This document shows, piece by piece, positions 16,373 to 24,411 of a stretch of DNA of 40,285 nt. The notes under the pieces were generated by a model that saw only the letters and a list, made by a program, of their open reading frames with translations, was not told the origin of the DNA and did no database searches. This DNA comes from an uncultured Oscillospiraceae bacterium. GTDB taxonomy: Bacteria; Bacillota; Clostridia; Oscillospirales; Acutalibacteraceae. The DNA is taken from NCBI GenBank assembly GCA_902489335.1, contig CABTZO010000004.1, positions 1 to 40,285 of the forward strand, written 5' to 3'. A program made the position numbers and the translations under genes. Positions within the stretch are counted from its first letter, which is position 1, and each line of letters opens with the position of its first letter.

Positions 16373-16431
16373 CACAGTCATTATTGAAGTTTCAAATTGA
16401 GAATATCGTTTATATTATAAAGGAGAGTATT

Positions 16432-17802
16432 TTGAATAATTCAAAAGTAAAAATAATCGGAATTACAGATTTAGGGGAAAAAGTCTCCGCTGCAGCCGGC
16501 AGAATCTCAACTCGTGAGGGAAGATGCTCGGATATGCTTGATTTATCCGAAGATAGCAAAAAGAACATAGATTTTATATCAAGAGTTACCGGAAGTGGCC
16601 ATAATTCCATTGTTGAGCATACATATTTTAATTTGATATTTGAAGATGTATCTGTTTATTTTGAGCAATTTTTAATTGAATTTCGTCTAATGTCATTCAC
16701 CGTAAAATCCAGAAGATATGTTGATTTCAATGATGTAGGATTTTATATTCCCGATAACATGCAACCGCAAGACGAAGAGAAATATAAAAAACACATGAAT
16801 TCTCTTTTTTCGGCTTACGGAGAACTTCTTGATTTAAATATTTTGAAAGAAGATGCAAGATTTATCCTGCCCTATTCTCTTCACAGTAACATATTTTGTT
16901 CGTTAAACGCCAGAGAACTCATTCATCTTTTATTTGTAATGCTTTACGGAAAAAAAAGTCATATTGCAGAAATAAAAACTCTTGGGCTTTCAATTTTAAA
17001 GCAGGCAAAAGAAATTGCACCCGGAATTTTAAATAATTTTGAAGAACGCTCAAAAGCCAAGCTTGATAATTTAAGTAAACCTCTTAAATTTAATAAATCT
17101 AATAAATCGAACGAAGACCTTCCTCTTGTTGAGCTTTTATCGAGCACCGATAATCCTTATGAAATCATTTTGCAATCGGAACTTGTTTATAACAGTGGTT
17201 ACTCAAGAGAAAACGCAAATCAATATTTAAATGATAATGAATTTATGAACGACCTTATGAATAACCTTGTTAAATCAGAAAGACCGAGAGCACTTGAACA
17301 TGCGTCTTACAGTTTTCAATTTAACAATGTTTCTCTCCCCTGTCTTACACACTTTGCAAGACACAGAATTTGGTCGCTTTCAATACCGCCACTTGAAGAC
17401 ACAGACCGAACAGCTTTTAAGATTCCGCCGTCAATTATGGAAAATGAAAAAGCTCTTAAAATTGTAAAAGAAAAGTTGAAAGAAAACATTGACTTATATA
17501 ATGAGTTTATCAAGAAATATGATGATTCAATAACCTGTTATTTATTGCTCTCAGGGAACACCTTGAGTTTTACGGGAACCATGAATGCAAGAGAATTAAT
17601 TTTGTTTTTAAAACTACGCACCTGCAATAGAGCTCAATGGGAAATACGAGATTATGCAAATGATATGCTTGAGATTTTGAGAGATAAGTCACCCTTAATT
17701 TTCAATCACTATGGTCCTTCATGCTATGTTTTGGGTAAATGTCCGGAAGGAAAGCTCACCTGCGGCAAATTCAATGAAGTTGTAGAAAAATTTAAAGTCT
17801 GA
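16432..17802 (+). CDS. thyX: FAD-dependent thymidylate synthase with two tandem ThyX domains
   Basis: Converts dUMP to dTMP with methylene-tetrahydrofolate and FAD. The product has 456 residues, about twice the usual ThyX. Both halves are ThyX-like. In the first (about 5-200), SIVEH precedes EFR at 83-85, SRRY at 93-96 and NARE at 159-162. In the second (about 235-430), ALEH precedes RHR at 310-312, with NARE at 385-388 and LRTCNRAQWEIR at 395-406. Motif pieces are therefore split between halves: RHR only in the second, the downstream serine only in the first. A short cysteine tail follows (C431, C437, C444). The TTG start at 16432 has AAGGAG six bases upstream. The frame is open further upstream, but that part overlaps nrdR and looks non-coding. 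Confidence 0.88.
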   Translation: MNNSKVKIIGITDLGEKVSAAAGRISTREGRCSDMLDLSEDSKKNIDFISRVTGSGHNSIVEHTYFNLIFEDVSVYFEQFLIEFRLMSFTVKSRRYVDFNDVGFYIPDNMQPQDEEKYKKHMNSLFSAYGELLDLNILKEDARFILPYSLHSNIFCSLNARELIHLLFVMLYGKKSHIAEIKTLGLSILKQAKEIAPGILNNFEERSKAKLDNLSKPLKFNKSNKSNEDLPLVELLSSTDNPYEIILQSELVYNSGYSRENANQYLNDNEFMNDLMNNLVKSERPRALEHASYSFQFNNVSLPCLTHFARHRIWSLSIPPLEDTDRTAFKIPPSIMENEKALKIVKEKLKENIDLYNEFIKKYDDSITCYLLLSGNTLSFTGTMNARELILFLKLRTCNRAQWEIRDYANDMLEILRDKSPLIFNHYGPSCYVLGKCPEGKLTCGKFNEVVEKFKV

Positions 17803-17843
17803 TTATTATCTATTTTGAATCAACACATTAACTTTTATATCCG

Positions 17844-17872
17844 TTGAATTTCTATTTTTATTGTGTTAAAAT
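17844..17872 (+). promoter_or_regulatory. Promoter of the pheST T-box transcript
   Basis: TTGAAT (17844-17849), a 17-base spacer and TAAAAT (17867-17872). The inferred start near 17879 is a few bases before the first T-box stem, as expected for a leader controlled by termination rather than initiation. Confidence 0.7.
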
Positions 17873-17879
17873 CATTTCG

Positions 17880-18092
17880 CTTGTTACAATGACGAAGAAG
17901 AGTAGAAAGGCAGTCTTAAGAAAGAGAAAGAAAATCGTGGCTGTAAGTTTTCTGTTGAGATCCTTTTGAAGTTCACCTTCCGAGTAACGCCGTTTGATTA
18001 GCGTTTAATCACAATGAGTGTTTGCTTTTGCAAAAATACGGGTGGTACCGCGGAAGTTTTTTTCGTCCCTGTCTTTCAGACAGGGACTTTTT
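17880..18092 (+). promoter_or_regulatory. T-box riboswitch, phenylalanine-specific
   Basis: A tRNA-sensing leader that permits transcription of pheST when uncharged tRNA-Phe accumulates. Visible parts are the stem I opening acgaagaagagtagaaagg, the specifier region gaagTTCacc with codon TTC at 17972-17974, the T-box core gggtggtaccgcg (18040-18052) that forms the antiterminator, and the competing terminator at 18065-18092. The TTC specifier agrees with the downstream phenylalanyl-tRNA synthetase genes. The distance from terminator to pheS (about 190 bases) is unusually long because of a repeat tract. Confidence 0.93.
18065..18092 (+). terminator. T-box attenuator terminator
   Basis: Ten-base-pair stem gtccctgtct / agacagggac with a three-base loop followed by TTTTT. 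It is the default (charged-tRNA) structure of the pheST leader. Confidence 0.9.
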
Positions 18093-18280
18093 ATTGAGGA
18101 AGTTTTTTCAATTTTACTTCATGACAGGGACTTTTTATTGCGGAATTAATTTTGATTTATCTTTAAGTCAGAAACTTTTTTATTATATTTATTTAGTATC
18201 AACTTAACGATAGTAACTTTTTATTTGAAATATATTTTGATTCGTATTAAATACAATTACTTTTTATTGAGAGGTATATT
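18086..18280 (+). repeat. Degenerate 42-44-nt tandem repeat between T-box and pheS
   Basis: The motif actttttatt recurs at 18086, 18130, 18174 (one extra T), 18216 and 18259, giving periods of 44, 44, 42 and 43 bases. The first two units also share the preceding gacaggg. The last unit continues with gagaggtatatt and the pheS ATG, where the first reads gaggaag, so the unit appears to have started as the terminator tail plus ribosome site. The copies are otherwise eroded and AT-rich. No open frame of interest spans them. Confidence 0.75.
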
Positions 18281-19300
18281 ATGGAAGAAAAATTAAGACT
18301 CATCTGGGAAAATTTTGAGGAAAGAATCTCAAAAATTCAAGATGCAAATGAACTTGCCACACTTAAAACTGAAGTTTTAGGAAAAAAGAGCAGTTTAAAT
18401 GCGCTGCTTAAAACAATCGGTCAGGCTTCAAAAGAAGATCGGCCGAGATTTGGGCAGTTAATAAATGAGCTGCGAGTAAAGATTGAAACAAGAATCGATA
18501 ACATTCAGAAACAGTTGGATAATGCTTTACTAAGCACTAAGTTAAAAGAAGAAACAATTGACATTACTCTTCCGGGGAAAAAAGCCGATATCGGTTATTC
18601 TCATGTTCTTTCACAAACTCTTAATGATGTAGAAAATATTTTTATTTCCATGGGATTCCAAGTTGTAAACGGTCCGGAAATTGAAACGGATTACTATAAT
18701 TTTGAAGCGTTAAACATTCCGAAAGATCACCCTGCCAGAGACACTCAGGACACTTTCTATATTGATGATAACCTTCTTTTGAGAACACAGACTTCTCCAA
18801 TGCAAATTCATGTAATGGAAAAAGAAAAACCACCAATAAGAATAATAGCTCCGGGCAGAGTTTACAGAAGTGATACCGTTGACGCAACGCATTCCCCTAT
18901 TTTCCATCAAGTTGAAGGTCTTGTTATAGATAAAAATATAACAATGGGAAATCTTAAATGGACTCTGCAAGAATTTGCAAAAAAATTATACGGTGAAAAC
19001 ACCAAAATCAGACTTCGTCCTCATCACTTCCAGTTTACAGAGCCCTCCTGTGAAATAGATGTAAGTTGTTTTAAATGCGGCGGAAAAGGTTGCCCGATGT
19101 GTAAATACGAGGGTTACATTGAAATCTTGGGAGCCGGTATGGTTCACCCGAATGTGTTGAGAAACTGTAACATTGATCCCGATGTTTATTCAGGTTTTGC
19201 TTTCGGTCTCGGGCTCGAAAGACTGGCAATGTTTAAGTTCAATATTGACGATATGAGACTATTTTACAAAAATGATGCTCGATTCTTGAGCCAATTTTAG
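18281..19300 (+). CDS. pheS: Phenylalanyl-tRNA synthetase alpha subunit
   Basis: Catalytic subunit of the alpha2-beta2 enzyme that charges tRNA-Phe. It has 339 residues. The N-terminal coiled coil (1-85) is followed by the class II core: motif 1 around GFQVVNGPEIETDYYNFEAL, motif 2 around APGRVYRSDTVDATHSPIFHQ, and motif 3 in GFAFGLGLERLAMFKF. The insertion CFKCGGKGCPMCKYEGYIE has four cysteines, as commonly seen in bacterial PheS. The ribosome site GAGAGG lies in the last copy of the upstream tandem repeat. pheT follows after 11 bases. Confidence 0.97.
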   Translation: MEEKLRLIWENFEERISKIQDANELATLKTEVLGKKSSLNALLKTIGQASKEDRPRFGQLINELRVKIETRIDNIQKQLDNALLSTKLKEETIDITLPGKKADIGYSHVLSQTLNDVENIFISMGFQVVNGPEIETDYYNFEALNIPKDHPARDTQDTFYIDDNLLLRTQTSPMQIHVMEKEKPPIRIIAPGRVYRSDTVDATHSPIFHQVEGLVIDKNITMGNLKWTLQEFAKKLYGENTKIRLRPHHFQFTEPSCEIDVSCFKCGGKGCPMCKYEGYIEILGAGMVHPNVLRNCNIDPDVYSGFAFGLGLERLAMFKFNIDDMRLFYKNDARFLSQF

Positions 19301-19311
19301 GAGGAAATAAT

Positions 19312-21684
19312 ATGAAATTATCTTTAAGATGGTTGCGCGACTACGTTGACCTAGACTGTTCAACTAAAGAATTTTGCGACAAAATGACTATTTCCGGCTC
19401 AAAAGTCGAAAGTTACGAGGAAGAGGCAAAAGAACTTAAAAATATTGTTGTCGGACAAATCAGAGATATATACAGACATGAAGATTCAGATCATCTGTTT
19501 GTCTGTCAAGTTGACGTTGGAAAAGAAACAGTTCAGATTGTAACGGGCGCACAGAACGTAAAGAAAGATGACTTTGTTCCGGTTGCACTTAACAATTCTG
19601 TCGTTTTCGGCGGTAAAAATATCACTGCCGGAAAACTCAGAGGAGTTGAAAGCAACGGTATGCTCTGTTCTATATCGGAACTCGGACTTACCGAAAATGA
19701 CTTTCCCTATGCCATAACTGATGGTATTTTCATCTTAGGTGACGATGTTGACAGAACTCCCGGTTTAGATATTAAAACGGCTCTCGGCTTGGACGACACT
19801 GTTGTGGATTTTGAAATCACATCTAACAGAGCCGACTGTCTTTCTGTTTTGGGCCTTGCAATTGAAGCCGGCGCAACTTTTGACAAAGAAGTAAAAATAG
19901 AAGAACCGAAATTCAAAGTTTCAGGAAACGAAATAGAAAAGCACCTTTCCGTTGAAATTGAAGATTCGGTTGGTTGTCTTCGATATATGGCGGGAATGGT
20001 AAAAAACATTAAAATAGGACCTTCTCCTCTATTTATCAGACAACGTCTTCGTGCAAGCGGTGTTCGACCTATAAACAACATAGTAGATATTACAAACTTT
20101 GTAATGCTTGAATATGGTCAGCCTATGCACGCTTTTGATTCTAAATATTTAAACGATAATAAAATCATAATAAGAAAAGCAAAAGAAGGCGAAAAAATTA
20201 CAACTTTGGATGATATTGAGCGTAGTCTCACAACAAGTGACACCATAATCGCCGACACAAAAGTGCCTATTGCCGTTGCCGGTGTTATGGGCGGAGAATT
20301 CAGCGGAATAATGTCAGATACTCAAAATGTAATTTTTGAATCGGCTTGCTTTGACGGTCCTTCTGTAAGAAGAACATCCAAGAGATTGGGTTTGCGCACG
20401 GAAGCATCTAATAGATTTGAAAAATCCTTAACTCCCGAGCTTTCAAAAAGATGTCTTTATCGTGCTTTAGAGCTCTGTGAAAAACTCGGAATCGGAGATG
20501 TAGTTCCATCGGTAATTGACTGCTATCCAAACAAAGCAGAATCAAAACCCGTTAAATTTGATTATAAAAAAATAAATGATTTTATCGGTATTGATTTATC
20601 TTATGACGAGCAAAAATCAATTTTAGAAAAATTAAAATTCACTGTTAAAGATGACAAAATCATTCCACCGTTTTTCAGAACAGACATTATCGGAATGGAA
20701 GATGTTTCCGAAGAGGTTGCAAAATTTTCCGGATACGAAAAAATCCCCTCTCCCCCCCTTAAACGAGCCGCAGTGGGCGGAAGATCCGATTTTCAAAATT
20801 TCACCCGCTTTACCAAAAACTTTTTAGAATCTTTCGGATTATCCGAGATTTACACATATTCTTTCTTCTCCAAATCAGACTACGATATGATAAATTTAGC
20901 TGAAGATGATAATAGAAGAGACAGCATTGAAATTCTCAATCCTCTCGGAGATGATACTTCTATTCTCAGAACAACTACCCTGCCCTCAATGCTTAAGGTT
21001 TTGACGAATAATTACAATGTAAAAAATCCACAAGCAAAATTATATGAAATCTCGGCAGTTTACCAAAAATCTGAAAGTCGTCCAAAAGAAACACAGCATT
21101 TGACAATCGGAATGTATGCTAAAAATATTGATTTTTATGATTTTAAGGGTGTCATTGAAAGCCTTTGTGAAAGATTGAATATAAACTCGATTACTTTTGA
21201 AAGATTTACCTCAAACGTGTTTCATCCCGGAAGATCTGCTAAAGTCTTGGCAAACGGTACAGAAATCGGTGTATTCGGTCAAATTCATCCCGAAGTTAAA
21301 AAGAATTATGACATAGGTACAGAAGTCTTTGTCGGAGAGTTTGATTTAGAAAAGATTTATGATCTTTCAGATTTTTCAAAGGTTTATAATCCTTTGCCAA
21401 AATATCCGTCAATCACAAGAGATCTGGCCCTTGTCTGCGATGATGAGATTCTCTCTTACGATGTGGAAAATATTATTAAATCATGCAATACCGATAATCT
21501 TGAGTCAATTCATTTGTTTGACGTCTATAAGGGAGAGAACATACCCGAAAATAAAAAGAGCTTGGCTTACAGCCTTTGCTTTCGTTCTAAAGACAGAACG
21601 CTTACAGACGAAGAATGTGACAGAAGTGTTGCCTTAATTATCAAAAAACTACTTGAAAATGACATTAGTCTCAGAGAAATGTAA
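19312..21684 (+). CDS. pheT: Phenylalanyl-tRNA synthetase beta subunit
   Basis: Structural, tRNA-binding and editing subunit that partners PheS. It has 790 residues, normal length. The N-terminal EMAP/tRNA-binding domain (about 40-150) holds VVGQIRDIYRHEDSDHLFVCQVDVG. The B3/B4 editing region is about 200-390, with RPINNIVDITNFVMLEYGQPMHAFD. A B5 domain and catalytic-like core follow, then a C-terminal ferredoxin-fold anticodon-binding domain with YPSITRDLALVCDD. GGAGG precedes the ATG. It is co-transcribed with pheS under T-box control. I see no clear hairpin terminator between its stop and the ireB promoter. Confidence 0.97.
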   Translation: MKLSLRWLRDYVDLDCSTKEFCDKMTISGSKVESYEEEAKELKNIVVGQIRDIYRHEDSDHLFVCQVDVGKETVQIVTGAQNVKKDDFVPVALNNSVVFGGKNITAGKLRGVESNGMLCSISELGLTENDFPYAITDGIFILGDDVDRTPGLDIKTALGLDDTVVDFEITSNRADCLSVLGLAIEAGATFDKEVKIEEPKFKVSGNEIEKHLSVEIEDSVGCLRYMAGMVKNIKIGPSPLFIRQRLRASGVRPINNIVDITNFVMLEYGQPMHAFDSKYLNDNKIIIRKAKEGEKITTLDDIERSLTTSDTIIADTKVPIAVAGVMGGEFSGIMSDTQNVIFESACFDGPSVRRTSKRLGLRTEASNRFEKSLTPELSKRCLYRALELCEKLGIGDVVPSVIDCYPNKAESKPVKFDYKKINDFIGIDLSYDEQKSILEKLKFTVKDDKIIPPFFRTDIIGMEDVSEEVAKFSGYEKIPSPPLKRAAVGGRSDFQNFTRFTKNFLESFGLSEIYTYSFFSKSDYDMINLAEDDNRRDSIEILNPLGDDTSILRTTTLPSMLKVLTNNYNVKNPQAKLYEISAVYQKSESRPKETQHLTIGMYAKNIDFYDFKGVIESLCERLNINSITFERFTSNVFHPGRSAKVLANGTEIGVFGQIHPEVKKNYDIGTEVFVGEFDLEKIYDLSDFSKVYNPLPKYPSITRDLALVCDDEILSYDVENIIKSCNTDNLESIHLFDVYKGENIPENKKSLAYSLCFRSKDRTLTDEECDRSVALIIKKLLENDISLREM

Positions 21685-21715
21685 AAATTTAGGTAGTCAC
21701 ATCAAACTCAATGTC

Positions 21716-21744
21716 TTGTCTTGTAATGAAAGATACGCTATAAT
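21716..21744 (+). promoter_or_regulatory. Promoter of ireB
   Basis: TTGTCT (21716-21721), a 17-base spacer and a perfect TATAAT (21739-21744), 29 bases before the ireB ATG, with GGAGG at 21763-21767. It gives ireB and the next small gene a transcript separate from pheST. Confidence 0.72.
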
Positions 21745-21773
21745 ATACGCAGATTATAACTCGGAGGTAAATC

Positions 21774-22019
21774 ATGAGCGATAAAACAATTCAATTTTCA
21801 ATTCGAGATGATCATATTAATAAAAACAAGCAGATTTTACATTCTGTATATGATGCCTTAGTTGAAAAAGGCTATAATCCAACGAGTCAAATTGTCGGTT
21901 ATCTTCTTTCTGAAGATCCGACTTACATTACAACGCATAACAATGCCCGTTCACTTATAAGACAAATTGACAGAGATGAATTGCTTCAAGAATTAGTTGA
22001 GCAATACTTAAAATCTTGA
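21774..22019 (+). CDS. ireB: IreB family protein (UPF0297)
   Basis: Small cytoplasmic regulator. In Enterococcus, IreB is phosphorylated by the PASTA kinase IreK and influences cephalosporin tolerance. It has 81 residues. The signature is clear: IQFSIRDDHINKNKQILHSVYDALVEKGYNPTSQIVGYLLSEDPTYITTHNNARSLIR. A threonine near the N-terminus (T5) corresponds roughly to the phosphorylated region. Many Firmicutes have ruvX next to ireB; here a different small gene follows 18 bases later. The kinase is not in the window. Confidence 0.93.
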   Translation: MSDKTIQFSIRDDHINKNKQILHSVYDALVEKGYNPTSQIVGYLLSEDPTYITTHNNARSLIRQIDRDELLQELVEQYLKS

Positions 22020-22037
22020 TTTTGAAAGGAATTTAAT

Positions 22038-22313
22038 TTGAGTAAATTTTTAGAATACAAAGGAAAGCCTCTTGTTCGTTCAGGCAATACTCTTTATTAT
22101 GGAAATATGAAAGATCCGTATGTTTGCATGTTACAAATTTTATCCGAAAAAGAGCTAAACAACGAAAAAATTGCGGATAAAGTAGCAGTTACACTGTTAA
22201 ATACAGATCCTTCAATTCCGCCTACCGAAGCCATTGTTAAGAGAAGTGAACAGACTGGAATGTTCAATGCCGTAGATATTGCAGCTCTTTGGCTTGAAAA
22301 GATGTTAAAATAA
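22038..22313 (+). CDS. Conserved hypothetical protein
   Basis: A 91-residue soluble protein whose function I do not know. It starts at TTG (22038), nine bases after AAAGGAA. The opening FLEYKGKPLVRSGNTLYYGNM looks like a conserved beta-rich segment. The C-terminal two thirds is probably helical, with DPSIPPTEAIVKRSE and a hydrophobic end AALWLEKML. There are no membrane helices or metal motifs. Similar short proteins occur in Clostridia as far as I recall, without an assigned role. It shares the ireB transcript and precedes the terminator at 22335, so a link to IreB signalling is possible but not shown. Confidence 0.75.
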   Translation: MSKFLEYKGKPLVRSGNTLYYGNMKDPYVCMLQILSEKELNNEKIADKVAVTLLNTDPSIPPTEAIVKRSEQTGMFNAVDIAALWLEKMLK

Positions 22314-22334
22314 TAATTGAATTTACATTAAACA

Positions 22335-22364
22335 AAATACGGAGTCGAGTGTGACTCCGTATTT
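22335..22364 (+). terminator. Terminator after the ireB transcript, possibly bidirectional
   Basis: Twelve-base-pair stem aaatacggagtc / gactccgtattt with a six-base loop, followed by T-runs on the plus strand. The minus strand has a weaker TTTTGTTT tail, so it may also end the long minus-strand run that finishes at ktrA (stop at 22387). Confidence 0.85.
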
Positions 22365-22386
22365 TTTATTGGTTTTTCCGGTGATT

Positions 22387-23037
22387 CTATAATCGTTTTT
22401 CAATCGATTTAATTACATCGTTGTTTTTTCCAAGAACAAGAAGATGTTCATTTTCTTTGAAGTGATAATCAGGATCAACGGGATTGATGTTGAACTGATC
22501 CTTTACACCGATAATATTTAGATTATATTTTGCACGAACATTTACTTCTTTGATAGTTTTTCCGATCCAGGACTGCGGTGTTTCAACTTCAAACATGCCA
22601 TAATCATCCATAACCTCAAAATAGTCGACAACAAAAGGACTGCTATATCTTACTGCAGCTTTTTGAGCCATATCCTTTTCAGGATAAATTACAATATCGG
22701 CTCCTATTTTCTTCAAAAATTTTGCGTGAGTATCTCTGTCTGCTTTGCTTGCAACAACTTTAGCACCCATTTCTTTTATAAGAGAGGTTATTTCCAAAGA
22801 GGACTGAAAATCTTCACTTATACAGACAAAGCACATATCAAAGTTGTTTATACCCAGTCCTTCAAGAACTTCTGCATTAGTGCACTTTCCTATATATGCA
22901 CCGGTAACATACGGAGCAATCGCATTGACTTTTTCCTCATTTTCATCAACTACAACAACTTCGTTGCCTAACTTTACAAGTGACTCTGCCAAATTTTCAC
23001 CAAATCTGCCAAGTCCGATTACTAACATTGAACGCAT
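22387..23037 (-). CDS. ktrA: Potassium uptake regulator KtrA (TrkA family)
   Basis: Cytoplasmic ring subunit that gates the KtrB channel. It has 216 residues. The RCK_N Rossmann domain has the dinucleotide loop GLGRFGENLA (6-15) and the acidic end of the second strand VVVVDENEEK. The RCK_C domain lies at about 135-216 (MFEVETPQSWIGKTIKEVNVRAKYNLNIIGV). In known KtrA proteins RCK_N binds ATP/ADP and RCK_C can bind c-di-AMP. It lies 12 bases after ktrB and is the last gene of the minus-strand run headed by rnjA and gdpP. Confidence 0.94.
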   Translation of the reverse strand: MRSMLVIGLGRFGENLAESLVKLGNEVVVVDENEEKVNAIAPYVTGAYIGKCTNAEVLEGLGINNFDMCFVCISEDFQSSLEITSLIKEMGAKVVASKADRDTHAKFLKKIGADIVIYPEKDMAQKAAVRYSSPFVVDYFEVMDDYGMFEVETPQSWIGKTIKEVNVRAKYNLNIIGVKDQFNINPVDPDYHFKENEHLLVLGKNNDVIKSIEKRL

Positions 23038-23049
23038 GATTTCTCCTTT

Positions 23050-24408
23050 TTATACAACGATTTTTCCGACCGGATATTGAAGCACTGATTTCTTGTCCTT
23101 GCGTATAAAGGTCATGAACACAGTTAAGCTTCCTACCCTGCCGCAAAACATAAGTATCATTAAAATTATCTTCGATATCGGATGAAGAGTTGTCGTTATA
23201 CCCGTTGTAAGTCCGACAGTTCCGAGAGCCGAAAAAACTTCAAATATATTGTCAAAAACGCTCGTATCTTCAAAAACCGAAAGAAGGAAGATTCCGACAA
23301 CGGCAAGAGAAAGATATATTGTTGCACTTGAAAAAACTTTTTTAATTGTTTTATCTTCAATTTTTCGATTAAAAATATTAACATCTTGGCTTCTCTTAAA
23401 ATATGAAATAACGGAAAAAACCATTATCGAAAATACAGTTACCTTAACACCGCCGCCGGTAGAACCGGTTCCTGCACCGACAAACATTAAGAATACCGTC
23501 ATAAACTTTGAAGCATCGCTCATTTTGGGAATAGCAACAAGATTAAATCCGGCTGTTCTCGGACTTATTACCTGGAAAAATGATGCTCCTATTTTATTCA
23601 TTAGGCTAAGTCCTTGTAACGACTTATCGTAATCACATACAAAATAAACGCATGCAGGAATAAAAATCAAGGCTAAGGTTGCAGTGAGCATAACTTTTGT
23701 GTGTAAAGTATATTTTTTTATATCCGTTTTCTTTTCCAGTATTTCATTCCAAACAATGAATCCCAATCCGCCAAAAACAATAAGTATCATCAAAACAGTA
23801 TAGACAACGATGTCATCACTGAATGCAGTTACTGATGAAAACGGTGTTATTCTGCCCATGATATCAAATCCTGCGTTGCAGAAGGCTGATACAGAGTGAA
23901 ATATTCCCATCCAAATCCCATTTTTTATCCCAAACTTTGGAATAAATCTCGTCATTAATATTAAGGCACCAAGAATCTCAAAAAATGCTGTGACATGTAT
24001 GGTCCTCTTTAAGATTCTGACAATTCCTCCGGTATGAAAAAGACTGAGTGAATCCTGAACATAAAATCTGTCTCGGATCGTCATTCGTTTTCCGACAATC
24101 AGCGGCATAGACGAAATCAGAGTCATAAAACCGAGTCCGCCGATTTGTATCAAAAGTAAGATAACAAGTTGACCAAAAAACGTAAATTTTGAGTAGGTAT
24201 CTACAACTATTAAGCCGGTAACACAGGTTGCGCTGGTAGCAGTGAAATAGGCTTGTAAAATATTTATATTTTCCCCTTTAGTAGAAAAAGGTAACATCAA
24301 TAGCAGAGCACCCAGACTGACAATAATGAAATATCCAGTTGAAAAAATGTAAGTCATCGGTACCTTTTTTCTGAGTCTCGCTCTTTTTTTAGGAATGAAT
24401 CTGTTCAA
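23050..24408 (-). CDS. ktrB: Potassium uptake channel KtrB (TrkH family)
   Basis: Membrane pore of the Ktr K+ uptake system. It has 452 residues and four M1-P-M2 repeats. Filter-like loops are visible at TSATCVTGL, SVSAFCNAGF, SPRTAGFN and SALGTVGLTTG, matching the four single-glycine filter segments of the family. The N-terminus is strongly basic (RFIPKKRARLRKK) and cytoplasmic. GAGTGSTGGGVKVTVFS is the intramembrane loop region that gates conduction. It lies four bases after purD and 12 before ktrA. Together they form a complete transporter. Confidence 0.95.
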   Translation of the reverse strand: MNRFIPKKRARLRKKVPMTYIFSTGYFIIVSLGALLLMLPFSTKGENINILQAYFTATSATCVTGLIVVDTYSKFTFFGQLVILLLIQIGGLGFMTLISSMPLIVGKRMTIRDRFYVQDSLSLFHTGGIVRILKRTIHVTAFFEILGALILMTRFIPKFGIKNGIWMGIFHSVSAFCNAGFDIMGRITPFSSVTAFSDDIVVYTVLMILIVFGGLGFIVWNEILEKKTDIKKYTLHTKVMLTATLALIFIPACVYFVCDYDKSLQGLSLMNKIGASFFQVISPRTAGFNLVAIPKMSDASKFMTVFLMFVGAGTGSTGGGVKVTVFSIMVFSVISYFKRSQDVNIFNRKIEDKTIKKVFSSATIYLSLAVVGIFLLSVFEDTSVFDNIFEVFSALGTVGLTTGITTTLHPISKIILMILMFCGRVGSLTVFMTFIRKDKKSVLQYPVGKIVV

Positions 24409-24411
24409 TCT

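Noticed and set aside
16219..16431. Upstream open extension of the thyX frame (71 extra codons from an ATG inside nrdR)
   Set aside because: It overlaps nrdR antisense, has composition unlike the rest, and the TTG at 16432 has a well-placed AAGGAG and starts right before the conserved first strand.
18086..18280. Periodic repeats taken as a CRISPR array
   Set aside because: The conserved part is only about 10 bases, the period is 42-44, the spacers are AT-rich and related to one another, and no cas genes are present. It is a decayed tandem repeat.
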